DNA of 8,871 nt from assembly GCA_039819065.1 (NCBI GenBank), contig JBCBSS010000215.1:1-8871 (forward strand), read 5' to 3'. Made by a program: the position numbers and the translations under genes. Shown here piece after piece: positions 1-5,760 of this stretch. This DNA is from JBCBSS01 sp039819065. Lineage in GTDB: Bacteria > Bacteroidota > Bacteroidia > Cytophagales > Cyclobacteriaceae. The notes under the pieces are model-generated. The model saw nothing but the letters and a program-made list of their open reading frames with translations, had not been told where the DNA came from and did no database searches. Numbering within the stretch: position 1 is the first letter of the stretch; each line of letters starts with the position of its first letter.

Positions 1-530
1 ATATTGTTTTTACCTTTTCAATTTGTAACACTTCTGCTCAAGGTAAATTTCCTGAGTCCTGGATTGGCAACTATGAAGGTGAGATGAAGATCGGTTACTA
101 TGATAAACCTGGTATGCTCACCCAGGTAAAGTATTCCCTTCAGGAGATCATCAAAGATTCAGTGTGGTCTCATAAAATGATATTTAATAGCGAGCAATAT
201 GGAAAAGTGATTAAAGACTACGTGATCAGGGCCAGTAAAAGAGGCGATCATGTGAATTTTATTCTAGATGAGCTGAATGGGGTTGAGATGGAGATGAGCT
301 TTATGAATGATTGCTTTTATAGCTTTTTTATGCTCAATGAAAGTTCCTACACGACAACTTTTAGAAGGTTATCGGACGGGTCATTATTATGGGATTTATA
401 CGTCACCCCACACGGCACTAAAAAGGTTGATGTAATAGCGTCCGGAGAAGGAGAGCAGAAGCGGACATTCGAGGTAAGTTCTTTTAAGCCGTCGCTTCAT
501 CAGACTGTAATATTCCGAAAAAAGAATTAG
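1..530 (+). CDS. Secreted protein of unknown function, 3' part only
   Basis: The frame is open from the left edge (first full codon at 3) to a TAG at 528-530, giving 175 visible residues. The gene therefore starts outside the window. The ATG at 84 is not the true start, because the codons before it encode the end of a signal peptide: a hydrophobic run (IVFTFSIC), then NTSAQ before GKFPESW, a good signal peptidase I site after SAQ. The mature protein begins FPESWIGNYEGEM, an opening I associate with small secreted Bacteroidota proteins that describe a 'tested compound' or lipocalin-like beta fold, but I cannot name a family. The rest alternates hydrophobic and polar residues and has several aromatics, which fits a beta-rich fold. 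No catalytic motif or membrane segment is visible after the signal. It converges on greB. That it is a real exported gene is fairly sure; its function is unknown. Confidence 0.8.
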   Translation, partial: IVFTFSICNTSAQGKFPESWIGNYEGEMKIGYYDKPGMLTQVKYSLQEIIKDSVWSHKMIFNSEQYGKVIKDYVIRASKRGDHVNFILDELNGVEMEMSFMNDCFYSFFMLNESSYTTTFRRLSDGSLLWDLYVTPHGTKKVDVIASGEGEQKRTFEVSSFKPSLHQTVIFRKKN

Positions 531-593
531 GGCTGAGCGTTGATTTTTGGTGGATGCAAATGTGCCTTCTAAATAGAGATCGTATCAAAAGCT

Positions 594-681
594 GTCTTTT
601 CGACCAGAGGGAGAAATCTTACTCGATGCAAAGTGTTGATTATCAGGAGAGTAAAATTTCTTATCCCGATCGGGATGACAT
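594..681. repeat. Dispersed palindromic repeat, copy 1
   Basis: This 88-nt element aligns without gaps to 5466-5553 at about 84% identity (14 mismatches counted by eye). The core stem pairs GAGAAATCTTACTC (611-624) with GAGTAAAATTTCTT (649-662) around a 24-nt loop. The outer right arm has been replaced by a perfect 14-bp palindrome, ATCCCGATCGGGAT (663-676). Similarity continues at lower quality to about 707. The element lies between the 3' ends of two converging genes, so its transcript hairpin could also act as a bidirectional end signal. It encodes no protein. Confidence 0.85.
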
Positions 682-713
682 CAAAACGATCTTTTGAAGC
701 GGCCTCACCAATA

Positions 714-1193
714 CTAGCCCTTCTCATACTCAATCTTACGAACGTGCCACACGAACTTGGCAATCTTGGTTTCAACGATGGCTTCATCACCTACTTTTTT
801 ATCTAGCAGGGCTTTTGCCATAGGAGAATCCATGGAGATGTAATCTTTATTGCCAATCAATTCTTCATACCCAACAATACGTAATCGCTTTTTCATCTTC
901 TTTTGTACATTTTCTATCTCTACCCACGCACCAAAATTGACCGCACCATCCATACGAGGGTGATAGTCGATTACTTTGAAGTTATCTATACACTTTCGCA
1001 GATAATGTATCCTTCTATCGATTTCACGAAGACGCTTTTTGTTATAGTGGTAATCAGCATTTTCAGAGCGATCTCCGAGGCTGGCAGCCCATGAAACCTT
1101 ATTGGTAATGTCAGGCCGCTCCACACGCCATAAGTGATCGAGCTCTTCTTTCAGGCGTTCCATGCCTTCCGGTGTAATCCACTGTGACCTCAT
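714..1193 (-). CDS. greB: Transcript cleavage factor GreB
   Basis: This 159-residue protein matches the usual length of GreB (158 in E. coli) and follows its sequence closely. GreB binds in the secondary channel of RNA polymerase and stimulates cleavage of backtracked RNA, rescuing stalled complexes. The N-terminal coiled coil (about 1-75) carries the family signature WAASLGDRSENADY at 35-48, including the acidic tip residues D41 and E44 that coordinate the catalytic metal. It is followed by YNKKRLREIDRR. The C-terminal FKBP-like domain (about 80-157) has FGAWVEIEN, RIVGYEE and KDYISMDSPMAKALL, all typical. WR at 22-23 and the basic run RLREIDRR favour GreB over GreA. It lies 41 bp downstream of the peptidase on the same strand, so co-transcription is possible, although no functional link is evident. 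No Shine-Dalgarno sequence is seen before the ATG. Confidence 0.96.
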   Translation of the reverse strand: MRSQWITPEGMERLKEELDHLWRVERPDITNKVSWAASLGDRSENADYHYNKKRLREIDRRIHYLRKCIDNFKVIDYHPRMDGAVNFGAWVEIENVQKKMKKRLRIVGYEELIGNKDYISMDSPMAKALLDKKVGDEAIVETKIAKFVWHVRKIEYEKG

Positions 1194-1234
1194 TGTATAC
1201 TTTATCGCTTAGCTCCCTGATTATTCGAAACTCA

Positions 1235-3121
1235 TCATTTCAACGTTTCATCCAACCATTTGTAAAACTCTCGCTGCCAGATGACCCCGTTTTGGGCAGT
1301 TAGCACCCAGTGGTTTTCTTCTGGAAAATAAAGGAGCTTGCTTTTGATGCCCCGAAGCTGGGCAGCTTGAAAAGCTTCCAAGCCCTGACCAATGGGGACA
1401 CGATAATCTTTGCCACCCTGGATGATCAAAATGGGGGTATCCCATTTTTCTATCATGTTGATAGGGTTGAATTCATTGTATGCTTTAGAAGCTTTCTCAT
1501 CCCAATAGGCGCCGCCAAAATCTTTGTTGACGAAGAACAATTCTTCTGTGGTGCCATACATGCTGCGCATATTAAAAATGCCATCATGAGCAATGAATGA
1601 CTTAAACCTTCCTTCGTGAATTCCGGCTAGGTAGAACGCTGAATAACCTCCGTAGCTTGCGCCAACACAACCTAATCGATCGTTGTCCACATAGTCTTCC
1701 TTAGCCACGTCGTCAATGGCAGCAAGATAATCCTTCATGTTTTGACCACCCCAGTCACCGCTAATCTGCTCGTTCCATTCTACACCATATCCTGGCATAC
1801 CCCGCCGATTAGGAGCGACCACGATATATCCCTGGGCGGCCATCAGTTGAAAATTCCAACGGAAAGAATAGAATTGAGAGAGTGCTCCTTGAGGCCCTCC
1901 CTGGCAATAAAGCAAGGTGGGGTATTTCTTGTTCGGGTCGAAGTTTGGCGGATAGATCACCCAGGTGACCATCTCTTTGCCATCCGTCGTAGTGACCATT
2001 CGCTTCTCCACCTTACTCAAGCTCATTTTATTGTAAGTATCATCATTCTGGCGTGTCAGTTGACTCATCTCACCATTCTTCAGGTTAACGGTGTAGATTT
2101 CCGAGGCATGGTTCATATCCGTTCTAGTGACCACGAGGGTTTTCCCAGACAAGCCTACCAACCCATTTACGTCGAACTGTCCATCCGTGACTTGTTTGAT
2201 CTCTGCCTTGCCTTTTTTGGGAATGGGTAGTTCGAACAATTGTCGCGTGCCATTAACCGGAGCAGTGAAGTAGATTTTCTTGCCATCTTCTGAAAAGATG
2301 AATGAGAAAACGGTACCGTCCCAATGAGCAGTTAAATTGATGGGTTTACCATCCTTGAGTAGAATGATGTCATTCTTGTCTGATTCATATCCTGGCTCAT
2401 CCATTTGCAGCCATGCCAATGTGCCATCTTCAAACACAACTGGATGAGTGTCATACCCTTTGTTGGATTCGGTGAGGTTAGTGGTCTGCTTGGTTTTCAG
2501 ATCATATTGGTAAATATCTGTGTTGGTGCTCTGTGCATAGGCCGTCCCATATTCTTTCTTGCAGACATAATATACCTTAGACCCATCGTGATTCCAGGTG
2601 TAGTCCTCTGCACCACCGAACGGCTGTTGCGGTACGTCAAACGATTCCCCTTCGTTGAGATCAGTCTCTGATCCACTTTTCAGGTCTTTGATGAACAGAT
2701 GACTGAAATACCCGTCTTCCCATTTGTCCCAATGGCGGTAGTTCAGATTATCATAGATATACACATTAGACTTTTCCATCTCAGGATAGTGCTCTGATCC
2801 CAAGACCGGTACAGTTTTCACCTCTTTGGTGATTAACTGATAATTACCATCAGGAGAAAGCGCAGGATTGGTGTGGATATTAGCGTAATCACTTATCTCA
2901 ACAGCAGCCCCACCCGTAATCGGAATCGTATAAGTTTTAGAAGACCTGGCGTTGGCTTCAATGCTGTACTGACTGACGCGGAATATTACCGACTGTCCAT
3001 CATTAGAAAGGGCGATGGGTGAAACTCTTTTTAATTGCCACAATAGCTCTGGGGTCATGACTTGTGCCTGGGCAGCAAGGGAACAAAAGGCCGCAATGAG
3101 TAAGGTTAGAATAGACTTCAT
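1235..3121 (-). CDS. Secreted S9 family peptidase (dipeptidyl-peptidase 5 / acylaminoacyl-peptidase type)
   Basis: This 628-residue exported serine peptidase probably releases dipeptides or acylated residues from short peptides in the periplasm. Residues 1-20 are a signal peptide with a SLAAQAQ cleavage region. Residues about 30-370 form the beta-propeller, visible as repeated blades such as NPALSPDGNYQL, YTWNHDGSKVYY, FIFSEDGKKIYF and LFELP, which limits access to large substrates. Residues about 375-628 are the alpha/beta hydrolase domain. The nucleophile is S489 in GASYGGY, the acid is D572 in IIQGGKDYRVP, and the base is H604 in EENHWVL; YCQGGPQG (405-412) supplies the oxyanion region. 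All three catalytic residues are present, so it should be active. Length and architecture fit the DPP5-like branch found in Bacteroidota such as Porphyromonas, but substrate choice (dipeptidyl, acylaminoacyl or prolyl) cannot be settled by eye. It may be transcribed with greB. Confidence 0.93.
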   Translation of the reverse strand: MKSILTLLIAAFCSLAAQAQVMTPELLWQLKRVSPIALSNDGQSVIFRVSQYSIEANARSSKTYTIPITGGAAVEISDYANIHTNPALSPDGNYQLITKEVKTVPVLGSEHYPEMEKSNVYIYDNLNYRHWDKWEDGYFSHLFIKDLKSGSETDLNEGESFDVPQQPFGGAEDYTWNHDGSKVYYVCKKEYGTAYAQSTNTDIYQYDLKTKQTTNLTESNKGYDTHPVVFEDGTLAWLQMDEPGYESDKNDIILLKDGKPINLTAHWDGTVFSFIFSEDGKKIYFTAPVNGTRQLFELPIPKKGKAEIKQVTDGQFDVNGLVGLSGKTLVVTRTDMNHASEIYTVNLKNGEMSQLTRQNDDTYNKMSLSKVEKRMVTTTDGKEMVTWVIYPPNFDPNKKYPTLLYCQGGPQGALSQFYSFRWNFQLMAAQGYIVVAPNRRGMPGYGVEWNEQISGDWGGQNMKDYLAAIDDVAKEDYVDNDRLGCVGASYGGYSAFYLAGIHEGRFKSFIAHDGIFNMRSMYGTTEELFFVNKDFGGAYWDEKASKAYNEFNPINMIEKWDTPILIIQGGKDYRVPIGQGLEAFQAAQLRGIKSKLLYFPEENHWVLTAQNGVIWQREFYKWLDETLK

Positions 3122-3155
3122 TTGGTTTTGGTTAAGGAGGGTTAAACTAGTTAAT

Positions 3156-3185
3156 TCTATAGAACTTATCTACCGGAGCAGTCAA
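3156..3185 (-). promoter_or_regulatory. Possible promoter for the peptidase gene
   Basis: On the minus strand TTGACT (3185-3180) and TATAGA (3161-3156) are separated by 18 bases, a sigma-70-like layout 35 bp before the peptidase ATG. It starts directly after the XRE stop codon. Bacteroidota housekeeping promoters usually follow TTG then TAnnTTTG, which does not fit well here, so this is only a candidate. Transcription could instead read through from the XRE gene. Confidence 0.3.
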
Positions 3186-3416
3186 TTATGCTGTTCCATC
3201 CAACAGCTTTAAGTCACCGCAGATGTAGTCAAGTAATTCGCATGGATCAGCTCCTATGGCTTTGGCGATCAAGTAGAGTTCGTCTGCTCGAAGCTTAGTG
3301 GTTGGATTCAAAGCCAACTCACTTAACCTCTGTTTACTAATGCCTGTCCTTCTGGCTATCTGTGATTTGTTGACAGCTTTGCTATCCAGATATTCACCTA
3401 GTTTGGTCATCTTCAT
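3186..3416 (-). CDS. Small XRE (Cro/CI-type) helix-turn-helix regulator
   Basis: This 76-residue protein is almost entirely one Cro/CI helix-turn-helix domain. The DNA-reading segment is KSQIARRTGISKQRLSELAL (18-37), where IARRTGIS is the first helix plus turn and KQRLSELA the recognition helix. LRADELYLIAKAIGADPCELLDYI (43-66) is the standard closing helices of the fold. No toxin, peptidase or ligand domain is attached. The start at 3416 gives MKM; the second ATG (codon 3) at 3410 is equally possible. The gene diverges from two small genes at 3529 and 3753, and a perfect palindrome (3427-3442) ends 10 bp before its start codon, so autorepression with joint control of the divergent genes is likely. 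It points toward the peptidase, 64 bp downstream, and a transcript could continue into it. The family call is firm; the targets are inferred. Confidence 0.93.
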   Translation of the reverse strand: MKMTKLGEYLDSKAVNKSQIARRTGISKQRLSELALNPTTKLRADELYLIAKAIGADPCELLDYICGDLKLLDGTA

Positions 3417-3426
3417 TCAATTGATT

Positions 3427-3442
3427 CTGTATAATTATACAG
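3427..3442. promoter_or_regulatory. 16-bp palindromic operator, probable XRE autoregulatory site
   Basis: CTGTATAATTATACAG is a perfect 16-bp palindrome placed 10 bp upstream of the XRE start codon and containing TATAAT. Cro/CI-type dimers typically bind sites of this symmetry and length. Bound protein here would block the regulator's own promoter or leader. The half-site CTGTATAATT recurs at 3500-3509, 73 bp away. Confidence 0.65.
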
Positions 3443-3486
3443 CTTGATATGACTAATGTAAACATTTTCTTGATATAAATTTCATG

Positions 3487-3514
3487 TTGTCAATATTTTC
3501 TGTATAATTGACAA
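3487..3514. promoter_or_regulatory. Second operator-like inverted repeat upstream of the small genes
   Basis: TTGTCAAT (3487-3494) and ATTGACAA (3507-3514) form a perfect 8-bp inverted repeat around a 12-bp centre. That centre begins the sequence CTGTATAATT (3500-3509), which is identical to one half of the palindrome at 3427-3442. It ends 14 bp before the ATG at 3529. The position suggests repression or activation of the two small plus-strand genes by the divergent XRE protein. The overlap of two symmetries could mean two proteins compete here or that one end is a promoter. Confidence 0.5.
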
Positions 3515-3528
3515 TAAAATATTGATTA

Positions 3529-3735
3529 ATGAATTTCAAGAATCACGCAAAGTCATCCAAATCCATAGAAATTCGAATTACAAATCAATCTCACCTTGAA
3601 AGCTATCAGAAAGGTCTACTCACGCTTCTTGGGCAAATCGACATAAACGATCTTGATGAAGCGCTCAAAAATGAAGTCAAATCAGTTTACCGCCTGTTGA
3701 TGGAAATTGAAAATAATATGGAAACAAGTAAATAA
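3529..3735 (+). CDS. Small protein of unknown function (68 aa)
   Basis: I do not recognise this 68-residue protein. The N-terminus is basic and polar (NFKNHAKSSKSIEIRI). The rest is predicted helical, with LESYQKGLLTLLGQI (23-37) and a longer amphipathic run DLDEALKNEVKSVYRLLMEIENN (41-63) that could form a coiled coil or dimer interface. There is no signal peptide, membrane segment, cysteine or catalytic motif. It starts 14 bp after the operator-like repeat at 3487-3514 and is followed 17 bp later by another small gene on the same strand, so the two probably form an operon governed by the divergent XRE regulator. The start has no Shine-Dalgarno sequence. Being half of a toxin-antitoxin or phage-derived module is possible, but nothing in the sequence proves it. 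Confidence 0.6.
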   Translation: MNFKNHAKSSKSIEIRITNQSHLESYQKGLLTLLGQIDINDLDEALKNEVKSVYRLLMEIENNMETSK

Positions 3736-3752
3736 TACTAACTGCCATTTAG

Positions 3753-3962
3753 ATGAATCCCACATCGGAAGAGTTAACCCTGCAAGCCCTACTCACGAAA
3801 CACAGCGCAAAGGAAATCACCACAATCTTAGACGAAGTACTTTACATTTTGGTACTCTATGCTGATCTATCAGAAGACACCCAAAGACTGGCTTCGAACT
3901 ATCTGTTGATCAAAGAATTGAGGGATGCTTTTCGAGAGAGTGAAGGTGAGGGTGTTGGTTGA
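3753..3962 (+). CDS. Small helical protein of unknown function (69 aa)
   Basis: This 69-residue acidic protein matches no family I know. It reads as two or three helices: ELTLQALLTKH, then SAKEITTILDEVLYILVLYADL (18-39), then EDTQRLASNYLLIKELRDAFRES. The middle helix is hydrophobic enough to be a buried core or dimer interface but too short and charged at its ends to be a clear membrane span. The tail (ESEGEGVG) is low-complexity, and the DNA there passes into a G/T-rich tract that continues past the stop. It lies 17 bp after the 68-residue gene, with no visible Shine-Dalgarno sequence, and probably shares its transcript. The amino-acid pattern looks genuinely coding rather than random, but the function is unknown. 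Confidence 0.6.
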   Translation: MNPTSEELTLQALLTKHSAKEITTILDEVLYILVLYADLSEDTQRLASNYLLIKELRDAFRESEGEGVG

Positions 3963-4036
3963 TTGTGTTTGTTGATGTATGTGTTGTTTAGAACGAATTA
4001 CTCGTTTAAGATTTAGTGGTAAGAATTAAATAACAA

Positions 4037-4053
4037 ACCGGCTGAAGGCCGGT
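4037..4053. terminator. Stem-loop after the small-gene pair, possible weak terminator
   Basis: ACCGGC (4037-4042) and GCCGGT (4048-4053) form a 6-bp GC-rich stem with loop TGAAG. It lies 75 bp after the stop of the 69-residue gene and is followed by a T-containing but interrupted run (GATTTGATTTT). It could end the small-gene transcript, though the missing uninterrupted T-tract makes this weak. Confidence 0.35.
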
Positions 4054-4096
4054 AGATTTGATTTTGCCAAAAGGTGGATATAGTTGATGAGCAGAT

Positions 4097-4150
4097 GAAA
4101 ATTTTGCTGTTTGAGTCCCGACCTGAGTCGGGATGAGTTTCAAAATTTTC
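4097..4150. repeat. Nested hairpin element (TCCCGAC/GTCGGGA core)
   Basis: The outer arms GAAAATTTTG (4097-4106) and CAAAATTTTC (4141-4150) are exact inverse complements. Inside them TCCCGAC (4116-4122) pairs with GTCGGGA (4127-4133) across the 4-base loop CTGA. The inner core resembles the TCCCGATCGGGATGA segment at 664-678, so both may carry the same small mobile palindrome. No coding content is seen. Confidence 0.7.
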
Positions 4151-4162
4151 TAGATTTTTTGT

Positions 4163-4220
4163 CTACTTTTTCACTTGCTTTCGCATAGCTTCAGCGGAGC
4201 AAGGTCAATGGAAAAAGTAG
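4163..4220. repeat. Second nested hairpin element
   Basis: CTACTTTTTC (4163-4172) and GAAAAAGTAG (4211-4220) are exact inverse complements. Within them CTTGCT (4174-4179) pairs with AGCAAG (4198-4203). It lies 12 bp after the preceding hairpin element. Paired ACTTTTT/AAAAAGT arms near repeat DNA are common in Bacteroidota intergenic regions; that comparison is from memory, not a search. Confidence 0.65.
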
Positions 4221-4299
4221 AAGCCACCCGGCTTGAGGGAAAAATACTAAAGTCTTAGCCTGAAGTCGAGGGATTTTCTTCCATTCCCAGATGGTGACA

Positions 4300-4365
4300 T
4301 TAATAGCGTATAGCTTCATTCACTTCAGCACCAATAGCTTCATACCTCTCAGATTTTGGGTACAT
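4300..4365 (-). pseudogene. Possible coding remnant on the reverse strand
   Basis: On the minus strand, ATG at 4365 to TAA at 4300 reads MYPKSERYEAIGAEVNEAIRY (21 residues). The same frame is open upstream with KKPGSVD before the Met, and is closed by an in-frame stop inside the start of the AraC gene. The string looks like the charged helical C-terminus of a real protein rather than random translation, so it may be the end of a gene whose front was lost. A functional 21-residue peptide cannot be excluded. Two ATAGCTTCAT direct repeats here encode its two NEAI/YEAI segments. Confidence 0.25.
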
Positions 4366-4403
4366 GTCAACACTGCCGGGCTTTTTTGGTATTTTAGTCG
4401 GTT

Positions 4404-5390
4404 GTGAAATACATCTCCATTAACCTATATCGTAAAATGATCAACCATGCCTTGGCTGGAGGCATGACCCGCGATGATTTCAAAAGCCTCCCCACCTCTA
4501 TTGATTCTATGGAGCAAATTCAGGCGGTTCCGGCCGATCATTTTTTTGAGCTTCACGAAATGATAGACCAAAGGCTAGGCCCTGGGTTTTCTATCCGGGT
4601 GGGGCAGGAGATGAAAATGGATGATTATGGTGTATTGGGGCTTTCCTGGAAAACATGCTCAACAGCGGGTGAGATCTTCGAGCGCAGCGAAAGGTATTTT
4701 ATGCTCCTTTCAAACACCTATGTTTTTAAAGTAGAGAAGGAGCACGACGTATCTCATGTTTATTTAAACAGAGAAGCCCATCGTCGAGGTGTAGAACTGT
4801 CAAACGAGGCTACCATCTCCGCGACGGTCGTGGTGCTTAAGGCCATGACTGATAGTAATATCTCTCCGGTTGAAGTGGCGTTCAAACATGATCCTCCCAG
4901 TAACCTCGAAAGCTACCAAGCAGCTTTTCAGTGCCCGTTGCTGTTTAACCAGGCTCATAATCGCATTTCTTATAGAACATCGGACTTTGACATGCGCACA
5001 GCCAAGGCCGATGCCAGCATCAACAAATTCTTGCTAGAGAGAGTAGATGAAGAAACCCAGGGAATAGAGGTAAGTGCTAGTAGAATAGCCGTTGATGTCG
5101 AAGACCTGATCAAAGACGCGCTGCCTAGCGGGATTCCCAGTATCACACAAATAGCCGAGCACATTGGCATGAGCAGCCGCACCCTTACGCGCAGATTATC
5201 CGAGAATGGGATTACTTTCAGAGACGTAATCCGGAAAACTCAGGAGCAGACTTCCAAAGACTTGCTCAAGAATCTATCCTTAAGTGTTGCCGACGTAGCC
5301 TTCCAAACAGGGTTCTCAGAACAAAGTGCATTTAACCGCGCATTCAAGCGCTGGACGGGCCAATCCCCAGTAGAATTTCGAAAGAATTGA
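4404..5390 (+). CDS. AraC-family transcriptional regulator with PF12625-type N-terminal domain
   Basis: This 328-residue regulator starts with GTG at 4404, the first start after an in-frame TAG at 4395; an ATG at codon 12 (4437) is an alternative. Residues about 20-205 resemble the Arabinose_bd (PF12625) sensor domain, with the typical stretch DYGVLGLSWKTCSTAGEIFERSERYFMLL at 74-102. The C-terminal AraC DNA-binding domain has two helix-turn-helix units: ITQIAEHIGMSSRTLTRRL (about 247-265) and VADVAFQTGFSEQSAFNRAF (about 295-314), closing with KRWTGQSPVEFRK. Regulators of this layout usually activate neighbouring catabolic or redox genes in response to a small molecule, which cannot be identified here. 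The best candidate targets are the boxes at 5761-5816 before the downstream four-gene unit. Two repeat elements separate it from that unit, so it is probably transcribed alone. Confidence 0.94.
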   Translation: MKYISINLYRKMINHALAGGMTRDDFKSLPTSIDSMEQIQAVPADHFFELHEMIDQRLGPGFSIRVGQEMKMDDYGVLGLSWKTCSTAGEIFERSERYFMLLSNTYVFKVEKEHDVSHVYLNREAHRRGVELSNEATISATVVVLKAMTDSNISPVEVAFKHDPPSNLESYQAAFQCPLLFNQAHNRISYRTSDFDMRTAKADASINKFLLERVDEETQGIEVSASRIAVDVEDLIKDALPSGIPSITQIAEHIGMSSRTLTRRLSENGITFRDVIRKTQEQTSKDLLKNLSLSVADVAFQTGFSEQSAFNRAFKRWTGQSPVEFRKN

Positions 5391-5465
5391 TTGGAGTCGG
5401 ATTTGAGTTAAACCTTTCTATTTGAATTCTAGAAAACAAGGGTGTCTCGTAATGCCGTACTTGAA

Positions 5466-5553
5466 GTCATTTCGACCGTAGGGAGAAATCTTACTCGATT
5501 CAAAGTGCTGATTATCAAGAGAGTAAGATTTCTCATTGCATTCGAAATGACAT
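5466..5553. repeat. Dispersed palindromic repeat, copy 2 (more intact)
   Basis: This copy keeps both stems perfect. The outer arms are GTCATTTCGA (5466-5475) and TCGAAATGAC (5542-5551). The inner arms are GAGAAATCTTACTC (5483-5496) and GAGTAAGATTTCTC (5521-5534), around a 24-nt loop. It aligns without gaps to 594-681. The structure resembles the non-autonomous REP/MITE-like hairpins scattered between Bacteroidota genes. There is no transposase in the window, so any mobilising enzyme would be elsewhere. Confidence 0.9.
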
Positions 5554-5584
5554 AAAAACGAGTTTTGAGGCAGCTCCAAAAGTC

Positions 5585-5681
5585 TTCGCCGCCTCCGTGC
5601 GTGTCTCACGCACGGATCTGCCTAGCTTAGTCGTTTGTGGGAACTTGCCTTTGCCGGCAGGCAGGCACAAACCACGGCGAA
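5585..5681. repeat. Branched palindrome (three-way-junction layout)
   Basis: The outer stem TTCGCCG (5585-5591) pairs with CGGCGAA (5675-5681). Inside it sit two separate hairpins. The first is TCCGTGCGTG and CACGCACGGA (5594-5603 and 5607-5616), a perfect 10-bp stem with loop TCT. The second is GTTTGTG (5633-5639) with CACAAAC (5666-5672), which itself encloses TGCCT/AGGCA arms around GCCGGC. The segment starts about 30 bp after the preceding repeat. It may be another mobile palindrome or a structured RNA element; nothing shows that it is transcribed. Confidence 0.6.
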
Positions 5682-5760
5682 AGGTCTCGAAACTACTCCC
5701 ATTTTGTGCACACTAAATATGGCGATTTAATCCTCCTTCATACCACTTCAGATTGATTAT

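Larger units (their letters stand above)
3963..4403. other. 441-bp gene-free stretch rich in inverted repeats
   Basis: No convincing full-length gene is found here on either strand. The stretch opens with a G/T-rich tract running on from the preceding gene. It then holds a GC stem-loop (4037-4053), two nested hairpin elements (4097-4150 and 4163-4220), and a short reverse-strand coding remnant (4300-4365) before the AraC gene. The density of symmetric elements suggests a landing zone for repeat elements between two regulatory modules. Confidence 0.7.

Noticed and set aside
84..86. ATG at 84 as the true start of the first gene
   Set aside because: The frame is open to the window edge and the codons before it encode a hydrophobic signal-peptide end with a SAQ cleavage site, so the gene starts outside the window.
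903..1094. 63-codon plus-strand frame opposite greB
   Set aside because: It lies wholly inside the strongly supported greB gene on the other strand and has no recognisable features.
1248..2671. Several reading frames of 65-162 codons inside the S9 peptidase gene
   Set aside because: They are shadows of the peptidase frame, have no family pattern, and the peptidase itself is complete with all catalytic residues.
3443..3476. CTTGATAT direct repeats at 3443-3450 and 3469-3476 in the divergent spacer
   Set aside because: Eight-base repeats in AT-rich DNA are expected by chance, and the spacing does not match the stronger palindromic sites.
4310..4343. Direct repeat ATAGCTTCAT at 4310-4319 and 4334-4343 as a regulatory site for the AraC gene
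   Set aside because: Read on the reverse strand the repeats simply encode the two NEAI/YEAI segments of the possible coding remnant, which explains them without a regulatory role.
4355..4370. An additional AraC box before the regulator gene (GTCAA at 4366-4370)
   Set aside because: Only the GTCAA half matches; the TGGCTT half is absent, so autoregulation through this motif is not supported.
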